From Colias croceus (taxonomy: Eukaryota > Arthropoda > Insecta > Lepidoptera > Pieridae), in the NCBI RefSeq assembly GCF_905220415.1, contig NC_059553.1, positions 5,914,501 to 5,978,500 of the forward strand: a stretch of 64,000 bases of DNA. Direction: 5' to 3'. Below are positions 25,701 through 32,300 of the stretch, one piece after another. The number at the start of each line of letters is the position of its first letter. Positions within the stretch are counted from its first letter, which is position 1. The notes beneath the pieces are model-generated. The model ran no database searches, was not told the origin of the DNA, and saw only the letters and a list, made by a program, of their open reading frames with translations. The translations under genes were made by a program, and so were the position numbers.

Positions 25701-28299
25701 TCACTTTTGTTTTACGTTTCACATTCACCAGAATACACCAAATGCCTTCGCAAATGCCTTCGCAAATGCCTTCGCAAATGCCTTCGCAAATGCCTTCGCA
25801 AATGCCTTCGCAAATGCCTTCGCAAATGCCTTCGCAAATGCCTTCGCAAATGCCTTCGCAAATGCCTTCGCAAATGCATTCGCAAATGCCTTCGCAAATG
25901 CCTTCGCAAATGCCTTCGCAAATGCCTTCGCAAATGCCTTCGCAAATGCCTTCGCAAATGCCTTCGCAAATGCCTTCGCAAATGCCTTCGCAAATGCCTT
26001 CGCAAATGCCTTCGCAAATGCCTTCGCAAATGCCTTCGCAAATGCCTTCGCAAATGCCTTCGCAAATGCCTTCGCAAATGCCTTCGCAAATGCCTTCGCA
26101 AATGCCTTCGCAAATGCCTTCGCAAATGCCTTCGCAAATGCCGAAATAGAACTGCATTCAAAGATTTTCGAATATTCACTTACTTCGACCGGGAATCGAA
26201 CTAACAAAAAGACCGCGGTATAAAAATTCGATTATTATTCTGTATTCTTCATTTGTTTCACTTTTAATTGTTATCTGTAATTTCAGAAGAAAATGTAACC
26301 AAATTGCAGAGTGCGAACACGCGATGCACTCCGACAGCAGCCTCATTTATTTTATTATCAATATACAAACTATCATTGATCTTGGGTTTAACAATTTTCT
26401 TTCTTCATAATGTAAATTATTTAGCCTTGTAAGCGTAACACAGACGTTCTCATATCTTATACCAAACACAACACATTCCCATCTCCAGACCCGAGCGTGG
26501 AGCGCGAAGAGTCGTCCTCGTCGTCGGAGACGTCAGCGGGCGGAGTGGTGCGCAAGGCGTTCCCGTCGCGCAAGGGCAAGGCGGGCGTCGGCAAGCGGCA
26601 CGTGCGCTCCTCCAGCGGGTACAGCAGCCACAACGACGAGACCACCTTCAGGTGACTTCACATGTATATACGTTTGTTACTTCATTTACATTAATCACTG
26701 TAGATAGATTTTTGAAGTGAAACTTCTTTATCGGGAAAAAAAATTAGTGTAACATTTTTCCGTTACGCGCCATCTTTTTCTTATCCCTACCACGCGTGAT
26801 TCGACGTATTTCTGTAAAGTTGTATAGTGAAGTCCCGTGTCCCCGAAGTGGGGTAAGGGGCAGATGCATTATGCATACATTTGTTTCACTGATCGATTTT
26901 CTTTAGGGACAAGTAGGTGATCAGCCTTCTGTTTCCTACCAGACCGAGACATTTTTTTTTTCTTCGTCTCCACCGGGAATCGACCCCAGGACCCCTCGGT
27001 TCTACGCTCACGCGCAAAGTTGCATGCATATAGTAAATTATTATTTGAAAAATAAGGTCATAAAGAAGTTTCACTTCTTACGTGTGTACACTATCTAGTA
27101 CATACACATTTTTTTTTCATTAATATTCATTGTGGTTCGCAGGCTGACTGGTGAAGTCTCCATTCGAAAACGTGATGCTTTACGATAAAATGTGTTGCAA
27201 TAAATTAACACTATGGATAAATTTTATTTCATTAACGAGTTTTTGATATTTATTATGCCAGTCACCCTGTGTAAATTATTTAAATTATTTTCTTATTTAA
27301 TATTACCATTTATTTGATATAGGTAGGTAGTTTGGTATTGAATCACTAATGACCATGTGTTCAGGTTACAATATATTTATTTATATTATGTCCTTATTTA
27401 AATTTAATAAAGAAACGTTATTCATTGACTACCTACTCATCTATTTATTTATTTTAAAATATGTTTACAATATTTTCTTATTTTTATTTATTTAAATACC
27501 TTTTAACATATTCATTTAGTTATCAGTTTTTCATAAATTAGGGGCATAATTATAAGTCGATATTTCATCAGTAGATATTTATTTTTATTTAATATCACCT
27601 TTGAAATATAATCTAAGATTAAAAATTCATCAATTAATCATTTCGTGCCATTCAATTTGCCTATTTATGAAATGAAATACTGATTTTCAACCAGTTTAAA
27701 TTGGTAAACTACGGTCGCGAATCATGAAAAATTTACTTTATAACCTATCTCTGTTGCTCCTGCGGAAAAATTATGCTTCCCTGGGACGAACGTCTCTGTT
27801 CCTGAGCGAATGGACAGTACGAAGTTTTTCGTGATTCTTGACCGTAGATAAGTGTTATCAACGCCCTCTGCTGTATCATACGTGAGATTCACCTCCACTG
27901 CAATAAAATATTCTTATTCAATATTTATTTTTAGCATATCATCTACTCTAATTCTATATCTACTCTTAGCATTAAATAGATTTAAATATGACGATCTACA
28001 TTCAGCACTTTGTTATAAAAAATGCAAATACATAACCCGGATCCCACCCATTCGTCCGTCTCGCTCGCAGCATATCCAACTACCCGTCGTTCAACGAGCA
28101 CATCCACCCGCCGTCGCGTTTCTCGGACGACACGGAGGGCGACGCGCCGCGCGACCGCCGCAAGCGTCTCGCGCACCTCGCGCACCTCGCCCCCCGCGCG
28201 CCGCACACACCGCACCCCCCGCACCCACCGCACCCACCGCACCCACCACACGCGCACGACACCAAGGTCACGCGTGAAGCGTTCCAAATCAACGTCTGA
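1629..28299 (+). CDS. Dscam-like: Dscam-family cell adhesion receptor, 3' part of gene (partial, 26 exons in the mature form)
   Basis: A single-pass immunoglobulin-superfamily receptor used in neuronal recognition. Exons: 1629-1790, 2395-2694, 3194-3313, 4348-4521, 9596-9746, 10376-10526, 10786-10915, 13765-13932, 14748-14878, 15233-15443, 15794-15940, 16277-16432, 16664-16803, 17677-17833, 18262-18439, 18643-18833, 19204-19389, 21528-21664, 21976-22132, 22355-22495, 22880-~23002 or 23134-23292, 23496-23653, 23958-24030, 24536-24694, 26489-26651, 28071-28299. All have AG/GT borders and compatible phases, giving about 1,409 residues. The order Ig6(half)-Ig7-Ig8-Ig9-Fn1-4-Ig10-Fn5-6-TM-cytoplasmic tail is the Dscam signature, and the tail has the family motifs YIEDICPYATFQL, EYTKVRRKG and LGSTDSEVKKILTLHLP. 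There is only one Ig7 exon, so this is a Dscam2/3/4-type paralogue rather than hypervariable Dscam1; which one is unresolved. The 5' exons lie upstream of the window. Confidence 0.93.
2395..2694 (+). CDS. Dscam exon: complete Ig7 domain
   Basis: One 300-bp phase 1-1 exon codes for a whole Ig domain: first Cys in AISCQ, Trp in FRWEKNG, second Cys in SGNYTCIAS. The acceptor is TGCCTGCAG and the donor is the non-consensus GTTAGT. Ig7 is encoded by the alternative exon cluster in Dscam1 and by two alternative exons in Drosophila Dscam2. I see no second Ig7-like exon in either flanking intron. The exon is much more GC-rich than its surroundings. Confidence 0.9.
3194..4521 (+). CDS. Dscam exons: Ig8 (3194-3313 and 4348-4521)
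   Basis: The first exon carries the leading Cys and Trp (LQCQADG, ITWKKA) after the PPRW linker. The second carries the closing Cys in EGHYLCEARN. Acceptors are ATTTAG and TATTAG; donors are GTAAGT and GTGAGT; phase is 1-1 for both. The 1,034-bp intron between them shows only AT-rich DNA. Confidence 0.9.
4522..9595 (+). other. Large Dscam intron (5.1 kb)
   Basis: AT-rich intronic DNA between the Ig8 and Ig9 exons. Apart from the palindromic MITE at 8181-8402 I see no exon-like stretch or recognisable element. The open frames at 6163-7107 and 7392-7892 are chance frames in both strands. Confidence 0.6.
8181..8402. mobile_element. Palindromic hAT-type MITE
   Basis: A 222-bp element whose ~68-bp termini are near-perfect inverted repeats, starting CACAATATACAGATACAACC. 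It is flanked by the direct repeat ACTAAAC (8174-8180 and 8403-8409), a target-site duplication. Size and 7-8-bp duplication suggest the hAT superfamily. No coding capacity. Confidence 0.75.
9596..10526 (+). CDS. Dscam exons: Ig9 (9596-9746 and 10376-10526)
   Basis: Ig9 starts with PARFPVKSKTV, has its first Cys in LQCAASG and its Trp in VTWRS, and closes with GALTCRASN. The junction splits an Arg codon (phase 2) with donor GTATTT. The second exon ends in phase 0 at a GAG codon before GTAATC. Confidence 0.9.
10786..13932 (+). CDS. Dscam exons: fibronectin III domain 1 (10786-10915 and 13765-13932)
   Basis: The first exon has the B-strand Trp (IQISWTQP) and YIVQYK. The second has the Fn3 signature LQPATSYHLRI followed by AENRLG. 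The phase-1 intron is 2.85 kb and has taken up a piggyBac-type MITE and a dead mariner element. Confidence 0.9.
11111..11628. mobile_element. piggyBac-type MITE with TTAA target sites
   Basis: A 518-bp segment bounded by TTAA (11107-11110 and 11629-11632). The termini are inverted: CCCGTAGTCGCGT on the left, and the complement of ACGCGACTACTGTTGGG on the right, with a second shared TCTACA block nearby. TTAA plus a CCC terminus is typical of the piggyBac superfamily. There is no transposase. Confidence 0.7.
12188..13482 (+). mobile_element. Tc1/mariner-superfamily element, complete but inactive
   Basis: A 1,295-bp element with 27-bp terminal inverted repeats (left CAGGGTGGTTCTAAATTACG, right complement CAGGGTGGCTCTGAAATACG) and TA target-site duplications at 12186-12187 and 13483-13484. 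The ends are intact while the transposase inside is broken. It lies in the Dscam intron between the two Fn1 exons. Confidence 0.92.
12349..13365 (+). pseudogene. Tc1/mariner transposase, four in-frame stops
   Basis: All parts lie in one frame. An N-terminal helix-turn-helix region (RGAIISLYEAGKRQ, VVRLLGISRQ) is followed by a GRGRKRT basic linker. The catalytic motifs are FTDEKIF (first Asp), QHDSTASH (second Asp) and WPPFSPDLNRMDFSVW (third acidic site is Asp), with about 32 residues between the second and third. Stops are at 12556, 13021, 13093 and 13096. The W-P-P-x-S-P-D-L-N motif resembles the maT/mariner branch, but I did not assign the family. Confidence 0.9.
13622..13667. repeat. Short perfect-type hairpin in Dscam intron
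   Basis: A 20-bp stem, GTTATTTAGGTAGGAATAAA against TTTATTCCTACCCAAATAAC, with one mismatch and a 6-base loop. It lies 97 bp upstream of the acceptor of exon 13765. No function is assigned. Confidence 0.6.
14748..15443 (+). CDS. Dscam exons: fibronectin III domain 2 (14748-14878 and 15233-15443)
   Basis: The exons encode VPSGPP, LIVTWDPP, GYYVGFQE, then LSGLQKHTPYAVVVQAYN and the linker to domain 3. The intron is in phase 0, the domain end in phase 1 with donor GTGAGT. Confidence 0.9.
15794..16432 (+). CDS. Dscam exons: fibronectin III domain 3 (15794-15940 and 16277-16432)
   Basis: The exons encode VPSLPPG, VRVSWEPPP, GYRVTYAP, then LSGLRRYTNYSVTV and FTAAGDG. Both exons are phase 1-1 with GTGAGT and GTGAGA donors. 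Confidence 0.9.
16664..17833 (+). CDS. Dscam exons: fibronectin III domain 4 (16664-16803 and 17677-17833)
   Basis: The first exon encodes VPSAPADIK, ILVSWLPP and GYTLYLSV. The second is GC-rich and continues in phase 0 with HQFWVSASTRLGEGD. It has no internal in-frame start and is recognised only by splicing frame and domain fit (acceptor CGACACAG, donor GTACAC). The intron holds a dispersed hairpin repeat at 17468-17625. Confidence 0.85.
16804..17676 (+). other. Dscam intron within Fn4
   Basis: Contains degraded Helitron-like ends (CTAGCTTTCCGCTCGCGGA near 16957), an inverted pair of GGAACGAAGTT near 17286 and 17405, and the hairpin repeat copy at 17468-17625. Confidence 0.5.
17468..17625 (+). 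repeat. Dispersed hairpin-ended repeat, copy A
   Basis: A ~160-bp repeat starting AAGCTATTGCATAGCTTCTA, with the inner blocks GGGCCTTGAGCGCGGGGACC and CTCCCCACTCCGAC, and ending GCAGTCCCCGAGTGTCACAC. The AAGCTATTGCAT block is repeated inverted near the other end. Further copies are at 25141, 40731, 44601 and 55564. Read on the other strand, three copies end in a short A-run, which may make it a SINE. Confidence 0.75.
18262..18833 (+). CDS. Dscam exons: Ig10 and start of fibronectin III domain 5 (18262-18439 and 18643-18833)
   Basis: Ig10 has its first Cys in ISLSCNKVG, Trp in TTTWSMNG and closing Cys in SGNYTCLVEN, preceded by YADSG. The second exon continues through VPPQPP into the Fn5 strands LHLQWSDHGDGG. 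An Ig placed between Fn4 and Fn5 is diagnostic for Dscam. Confidence 0.9.
19204..19389 (+). CDS. Dscam exon: second half of fibronectin III domain 5
   Basis: Acceptor TAATTTACAG and donor GTGAGT. It encodes GYVINYKREHGDWEEL and then LWCGTRYQLYITAFNRIG, the usual end of this domain. Phase 1-1. Confidence 0.88.
20682..20753 (+). pseudogene. Start of a psq-type helix-turn-helix transposase, truncated
   Basis: After a strong acceptor-like TTTTTTTCCAG the frame reads MEPRKRRKVYSKTTLAEAIN, then QIA and a stop. A basic start followed by L-x-x-A-I-x-x-I resembles the beginning of psq/pogo-type HTH domains. The frame is lost immediately after, at the point where the HTH would continue. Family recognition is by motif memory only. 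Confidence 0.45.
20796..20993 (-). mobile_element. Lep1-like Helitron fragment, minus strand
   Basis: Starts with CACTAGCGGTTCGCCCCGGC (the 3' end in reverse) and runs into ATCGAATTGTACATGGTGTG and ATTATATTAATAGTA. It is nested in the CTAA-flanked element. The same subfamily recurs at 57975-58172. Confidence 0.65.
21128..21185. mobile_element. RTE-type 3' fragment
   Basis: ATCATCATCATCACTAGC followed by CCATTGCTGGAAAAGGCCTC is the familiar short relic of insect RTE/BovB-like retrotransposons (consensus near CCACTGCTGGACATAGGCCT). Confidence 0.5.
21528..22132 (+). CDS. Dscam exons: fibronectin III domain 6 (21528-21664 and 21976-22132)
   Basis: The exons encode VTVWLDSWGDGGCGI and FVIEYRE, then WRLVSNSV and LSPATHYQLRITAHNNAG. 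The intron is in phase 0. The upstream 2.1-kb intron is almost filled by the CTAA-flanked element at 19546-21452. Confidence 0.9.
22355..22495 (+). CDS. Dscam exon: transmembrane segment
   Basis: A 141-bp phase 1-1 exon. A short polar juxtamembrane stretch is followed by a ~22-residue hydrophobic segment rich in Leu, Ala and Val, stopped by RRN on the cytoplasmic side. Only one transmembrane exon is visible, whereas Drosophila Dscam1 has two alternative ones. Confidence 0.9.
22880..23002 (+). CDS. Dscam candidate cytoplasmic exon, copy A of a tandem exon duplication
   Basis: After acceptor GACATACAG, phase-1 reading gives VVETVVTENGGHSQF, VTQLQSK and NRSDH. This matches, residue for residue in places, the exon at 23134-23292 (AETAVTES, VAQLQNK, NRSNDH). 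The similarity extends into the upstream intron. The downstream half is replaced by a CT microsatellite. The only frame-compatible donor I see is the weak GTCCAC after 23002, so the copy may be an alternative exon or a decaying duplicate. Confidence 0.5.
22978..22998 (+). repeat. CT microsatellite
   Basis: A short (CT)n run directly following the alignable part of duplicated exon copy A. Confidence 0.8.
23134..23292 (+). CDS. Dscam cytoplasmic exon, copy B of the duplication
   Basis: Phase 1-1 exon with acceptor GGCACACAG and good donor GTAAGA. It encodes a polar cytoplasmic stretch (VAQLQNK, NRSNDHQYL) ending in a His/Pro-rich HHPNPPHHYKH. It joins in frame to both the transmembrane exon and the conserved exon at 23496, so it is the likelier constitutive copy. 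Confidence 0.75.
23496..24694 (+). CDS. Dscam exons: conserved cytoplasmic core (23496-23653, 23958-24030, 24536-24694)
   Basis: These exons hold the most conserved cytoplasmic blocks of the family: YIEDICPYATFQL, a Tyr/Ser/Gly-rich stretch, EYTKVRRKG, RDPHSESQ and LGSTDSEVKKILTLHLP. An acidic DDASDDASAP stretch follows. Donors are GTAATA, GTACAT and GTGCGT. Confidence 0.92.
25141..25258 (+). repeat. Dispersed hairpin-ended repeat, copy B (degenerate)
   Basis: Starts AAGCTATTGCATAGCTTTTA and ends AATAGCTTTACCGCGG. The middle (GAGAGCGGCGACCGAAT, CCCCCCACTCCAAC) is diverged and shortened relative to copy A. Confidence 0.65.
25741..26142. repeat. 12-bp tandem array, about 33 units
   Basis: The unit AATGCCTTCGCA is repeated about 33.5 times with a single substitution (C to A at 25878). 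Because 12 is a multiple of 3 and the unit has no stop in five of six frames, it produces long artificial open frames on both strands (Met-Pro-Ser-Gln, Arg-Lys-Cys-Leu and so on). It lies in an intron and is not coding. Confidence 0.95.
26489..28299 (+). CDS. Dscam last two exons (26489-26651 and 28071-28299) with stop codon
   Basis: The penultimate exon is GC-rich, has a Ser run and a basic stretch (RKAFPSRKGKAG), and ends in phase 2. The last exon continues with SISNYPSFNEHIHPPSRF, then a low-complexity His-Pro-Pro repeat, and ends AFQINV before TGA at 28297-28299. The terminal I-x-V fits a class II PDZ-binding pattern; that is an inference from four residues. Confidence 0.82.
26714..27081. 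mobile_element. MITE ending GAAGTGAAACTTCTTT, interrupted by a SINE
   Basis: Starts GAAGTGAAACTTCTTTATCG and ends with the inverse TAAAGAAGTTTCACTTCTTA. After removing 26826-27015 the remainder aligns end to end, in reverse orientation, with the uninterrupted copy at 49048-49218. A third, shorter relative is at 52760-52863. Homology to copy 2 continues a few bases beyond 27081 (CGTGTGTAC), so the true edge may lie further out. Confidence 0.75.
26826..27015 (-). mobile_element. tRNA-type SINE inserted in a MITE
   Basis: The insertion is flanked by direct repeats AAAGTTGTAT (26816-26825) and AAAGTTGCAT (27016-27025). On the minus strand it reads from a tRNA-like head with a B-box-like GGTCGATTCCCGG and the block GTCCTGGGGTCG, to the tail block CATCTGCCCCTTACCCCACT. 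This layout is that of common lepidopteran SINEs. Confidence 0.7.
27708..27848. mobile_element. Short TAA-flanked MITE
   Basis: Inverted ends ACTACGGTCGCGAATCATGA and, on the complement, TCTACGGTCAAGAATCACGA, with TAA at 27705-27707 and 27849-27851. A 3-bp TWA duplication suggests a PIF/Harbinger type. Confidence 0.55.
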
Positions 28300-28301
28300 A
28301 T

Positions 28302-28998
28302 TGACGTAGAAGCGGTCTACGCGAACAAACTAGTTAAAGCCGTTCCGCGTTATCTACATAATTCTACACACACAAACCACTAAGTTCAGACATGGTATAA
28401 AGAATGAAGTACGCCATCTCCCGGCATATGGAGTGCGCAGTACCTAAACCCGCAAAGCACAAGGTTGTCACTTGTCACATTGATATTTTAATGTATAAAC
28501 AAACACCGCTCGCAACAATGGCGCCCCGTCCGATTAGGGCCCTTCTGGCCTCCTCCACTCAAGCGACAGCTCAAGCCGAGGTTGGTGGTCCGCGTCAAGG
28601 GGGGACGCCCTTGTGCATGTCGCTACCAGGGTGAACCTTCAGTTCACCCCCGCGTCCGCGTTAAAATGTAGAAGCCCTTCTAGCTAACATTGAGAGACAC
28701 CACACAAAAAAAAAAAAAAAATAATGGCGCGGCCCTCAACCGACCGGTCCCAGAGTAGGAACCGAGCGACGTTGTGTGCGTGCGTACGTACATGAACGAG
28801 GGGCGTGGCCAAGCGATCCGCGTACACACAAACGGCGCGATGTATATTTGTTCGAAGATAACATACTTCTCTCTTTTAATTACTCTTTTTACCATGTCTG
28901 AACTTAGATTACCTACATAAACTGACGTAGATGCGGTCTATGCGAACATACTAGTAAAAGCCGTTCCGCGTTATCTACATTAACATTCTACACACACA
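28302..28998 (+). repeat. Duplicated block downstream of the Dscam stop codon
   Basis: 28302-28377 and 28919-28998 are direct repeats of about 76-80 bp (GACGTAGAAGCGGTCTACGC against GACGTAGATGCGGTCTATGC, sharing GCCGTTCCGCGTTATCTACA and CTACACACACAAAC). A TA-flanked element lies between them. The first copy begins three bases after the stop codon. Confidence 0.8.
28383..28904. mobile_element. TA-flanked non-autonomous element
   Basis: 522 bp with inverted ends AGTTCAGACATGGTA and TACCATGTCTGAACT, flanked by TA (28381-28382, 28905-28906). The interior is GC-rich and includes a stretch ending in a 15-base A-run near 28720, like a retroposon tail. Tc1/mariner-type MITE is the best guess. Confidence 0.6.
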
Positions 28999-31900
28999 AA
29001 CATAAAAACGTACACATTCACGTACTCCATAGTGAGACAAAGATAAAATATACATTTTAGCCGGAAAGTATTACCGACTAATCACTAAACGCAAGCTGAC
29101 TTTCAGACGGAACATGTTTTTACGCGTATGCCGCTTCTCCTCAGTTTATATATTATGTATTTTAAACGTCTGAAAACAACACTTTTCAGAGCCGAAAACG
29201 AATTCGACTTTCAAAAGTTCGACCCCGATTCGATATCGATAGATTGTTATATCTAGGCCTATTTAAAGTGATCTCCGAAAACTATTTTGATAAATAAAGA
29301 TGATTATTGACTAATGTATGACGCTTTATTGAACCCTGCGATGTTGCCAAAGTACACGTTACTAGTCTTGTACATACGTCTGTAGATAGATAGGTTTAGC
29401 CAAATGACTAGTGGCACTAAACGATTTTGTACTATGTACTCATTGAAATATTCGAAGTTTATGAATGAATTATTAATGTGTGTATTCGAATAATTCGTAG
29501 GCGTTTCGCCAAAACCTCGTTTGAAGCAGATTTATTAACGATTTGTACGATATACCTAGTCATCGTGTTAACGCTTCATACCTAGTGATAATAGCTTAAT
29601 TTTACCATGTTAACTTTTCTAATGATATCCCTTATAAATTATAATCTCATACCGTAAATAATTTATACTGTGCTTCATAAAAACAATATTCCCTGTTTAC
29701 GTTTCGAAACGCTTCCTTAATAAATCTGTTTTACTCGAACTTACTCATGTGGAATCAACTATCAGCTTCCGGCTCATCGGCCGTTGTAAATATTGTTGTA
29801 ATAAATGTATTAACGATTATCGAATATTATAACTAAGAAGAACAATAATTAAAAATAAAAAAATATTTATTAAACTTAATGCCTTATTGACCAAAGTCTT
29901 AAAACTAGTTACGGATGTAATTGAAGAATCATATCCGATATTAAGTAAATTGTTTGATTGTTGTAAATTTTATGAAAACGGTTAGTTTTCATTTAAATCT
30001 ATCACTATCTAAGTATACTGTACCAAATGTTAATGAGATTTTCATATAAATATGTATCAAACCTAATAAAATAATAAAAAATATACGTTTCAAGCCGATT
30101 GGCGATTTTGTTTAAGTAAAATTCTCAGTGTAACTCCTTGGTATACCTTCAATTTATTTCATTGGTTTTTTTTTCTGATTGTAAAGAAATATAATTGTGC
30201 AATGAACTAAATTCATCCGATTATAGTTTCCGCCATCTCAAATCATAACTCGATGTTAAATTTAGGTAAACATAATTTAAGGATTTATGCTCTTACCAAA
30301 TGACCAACACCTCATACGCTTCGATGTCTAATTAATTTTTATTTACTAGAGAACATTAAATTGTAATCTTGTTCCCTTGTAATTTTGAAATAACAATCAT
30401 ACAAGATATCCTATAACTTATAATATTATATTCCTCGAATAATGTTAAATATTGCATTAGTAATACTTGTAACAATCCTCAGTCGACAGTAACACGAGAC
30501 AATACACTTACCTAATATAGTTTTTGGTAAATACGGCAGAAAGTTAATGTACGTGAATGTATCGAGTAGGCATAGTTTATGAATGTTGGTAACGTTTTGT
30601 ATTGGACCTTACACAAGAAATATTTGTTTAATTAATTTCGTAATTCCAATGAAGACTGCCCTATTTTTAATTGAAATCTATTTTATATATCTAGGCACAA
30701 ATACTTTTGCTAGTCAAACGAAGTTATACATTGTGTAGTGTTTAGTACAATATATACTTAGTTTACTATTACTGCGAATGTTAACAGGCATTTATCGACT
30801 GAACTGATTTCGATGTAAGTTTGAAGCGACTAATTGTGACTTGAATTGCAACAAATTTTTGCTGATTTAAACCAATAAGGACGTGCCCCAGTTCTTGTCT
30901 TAATCTTGCAATAGGTTAGGATGTAACCGTCTTCCTTTATAAAACTGAAGCAGTCTCTAAACTGAATCAATGTAATTACCTGTGTCGTTTAATACTACAG
31001 ACAAGCTTTTGATGAGAAGTTATTCTGTGCCCTTCCAGACAGTCTTCTAGTTATCTCTACATGGCAATTAGCATTTGAACTCAGTAACGGTTGTAAAAGT
31101 TACACTTAAACCATAGAGTAAAAAGTTTGTTTTCCTTTAAAAATTTGTTACAATTCGAGCTATTCCATGGCAAATATTCTAGTCACACCACCGACCTATT
31201 TACAACCGTACCATAATCGATTTTGCAGTAATATATATTGCAATAATTATACAACGAAGGTCGCCTCACTCTATCGACTGGCATACATTCCAAACATGAT
31301 ATTATTTCTAATCAATGTACCATATCATTTTAGTATTTTGTTATATAGATACTCGTTTGTAAGTTAGTTAATCATGTTGTTACGAATATGTTTTTATAAC
31401 AAATGGGTCATTAGGCAGTATGATGTGAACGAAAATAAAAATTCATTTAATTGAACTATTTTGTTTTATTTACCTGTATTTACATATTTACTTACATACA
31501 TCTTAAAATAATAATGTTCCTAATAACATTGCAACTTTATTACACTATCTTAACCTATTCAATTTTATAATTGTAGGGTTCATTTTGAAATAAAATGTAA
31601 AATTATAAATAAATGAAGAATTCACATAATAGACGTACTTCATCCACACACGCACACACACAGCGTGTTCCATATTATACATTTCATGTTTCATTAAGAT
31701 TATTTTACTGTCATTAAGTAATAACACTTCCATAACCATTTTCTCTGGGAGTCGAACCGGTCGTAGTTTACAAGTTAAGATTAAAATACATTCAAATTTC
31801 AAATCATTCTAAATGCAATATGCATACAAATTTATTTAATTAAAGATACATAAGCCTTGTCAATTGTCGTACAATAATGATAGCATAGCACTCAAAATAT

Positions 31901-32073
31901 ACCTAATTACTTACTATTGCATTAAAATTTACCCTGTGTGAATGATAGTAACCTACACTCACACATTATGCAATGTTTTATACAGTAGATTGTAGAATAA
32001 TAATAAATCACATTGAGAAAGAGACATCGCTACATCCCGCACAAGCCTTGCCACATCAATAAAATAAAATTTG

Positions 32074-32300
32074 ACAAATTCCATTTCCAAAGAAATACCT
32101 AATCGTTATCTCACATTCTGGCCACACAAAAAATAGCAAATCCATAATGACGTCACGAATTCCATTTTCAAATCTGATCACTATCCTCTCATCCTGGCCA
32201 CACAAAATAGCAAATCCATTATGACACCACAAATTCCATTTTCTAATGACACATCCTGGGCACAAAAAAAAACACAATGACGTCACGTTCCATTTTCAAA
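32074..32300. repeat. Imperfect tandem repeat at the 3' end of CWF19L1
   Basis: Three units begin at 32074, 32157 and 32231, and a fourth partial unit at 32287 runs into the CWF19L1 stop codon. Shared blocks are AATTCCATTTTCAAA, CCTGGCCACACAAAATAGCA and AATGACGTCAC. Units are about 83, 74 and 56 bp. Confidence 0.75.

Larger units (their letters stand above)
24695..26488 (+). other. Dscam intron with repeats
   Basis: Contains a degenerate hairpin-ended repeat (25141-25258), a GC-rich relic GGGCGTAGCCACGGTGGGGC (25262 on) that I recognise as a common repeat fragment, and the 12-bp satellite at 25741-26142. Confidence 0.6.
28300..31450 (+). other. Probable Dscam 3' untranslated region and flank
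   Basis: After the stop codon there is no further gene up to the convergent CWF19L1. From 29040 on the DNA is AT-rich with no transposon I recognise, fitting a long 3' UTR. AATAAA hexamers occur near 29293, 30068 and 31433, so the 3' end cannot be chosen from sequence alone. The open frame at 31167-31367 has no recognisable content. Confidence 0.4.

Noticed and set aside
25741..26142. Possible CRISPR array
   Set aside because: Units are contiguous without unique spacers and the DNA is eukaryotic.
25659..26207. Long open frames on both strands (up to about 180 codons)
   Set aside because: They are products of the 12-bp tandem array, which has no stop in most frames; no splice or codon evidence supports coding, and the array lies in an intron.
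26280..26345. Extra Dscam exon after TAATTTCAG at 26286
   Set aside because: In the required phase it meets a stop within a few codons (AAAATGTAA), and the flanking exons already join in phase.
28022..28309. Alternative frames rich in Thr/Arg or Gly/Cys over the last Dscam exon
   Set aside because: They are shadows of the His-Pro-rich coding frame, which is the one in phase with the penultimate exon.
31167..31802. Small frames on both strands between Dscam and CWF19L1
   Set aside because: No motif or conservation signal visible; AT-rich 3' flank.
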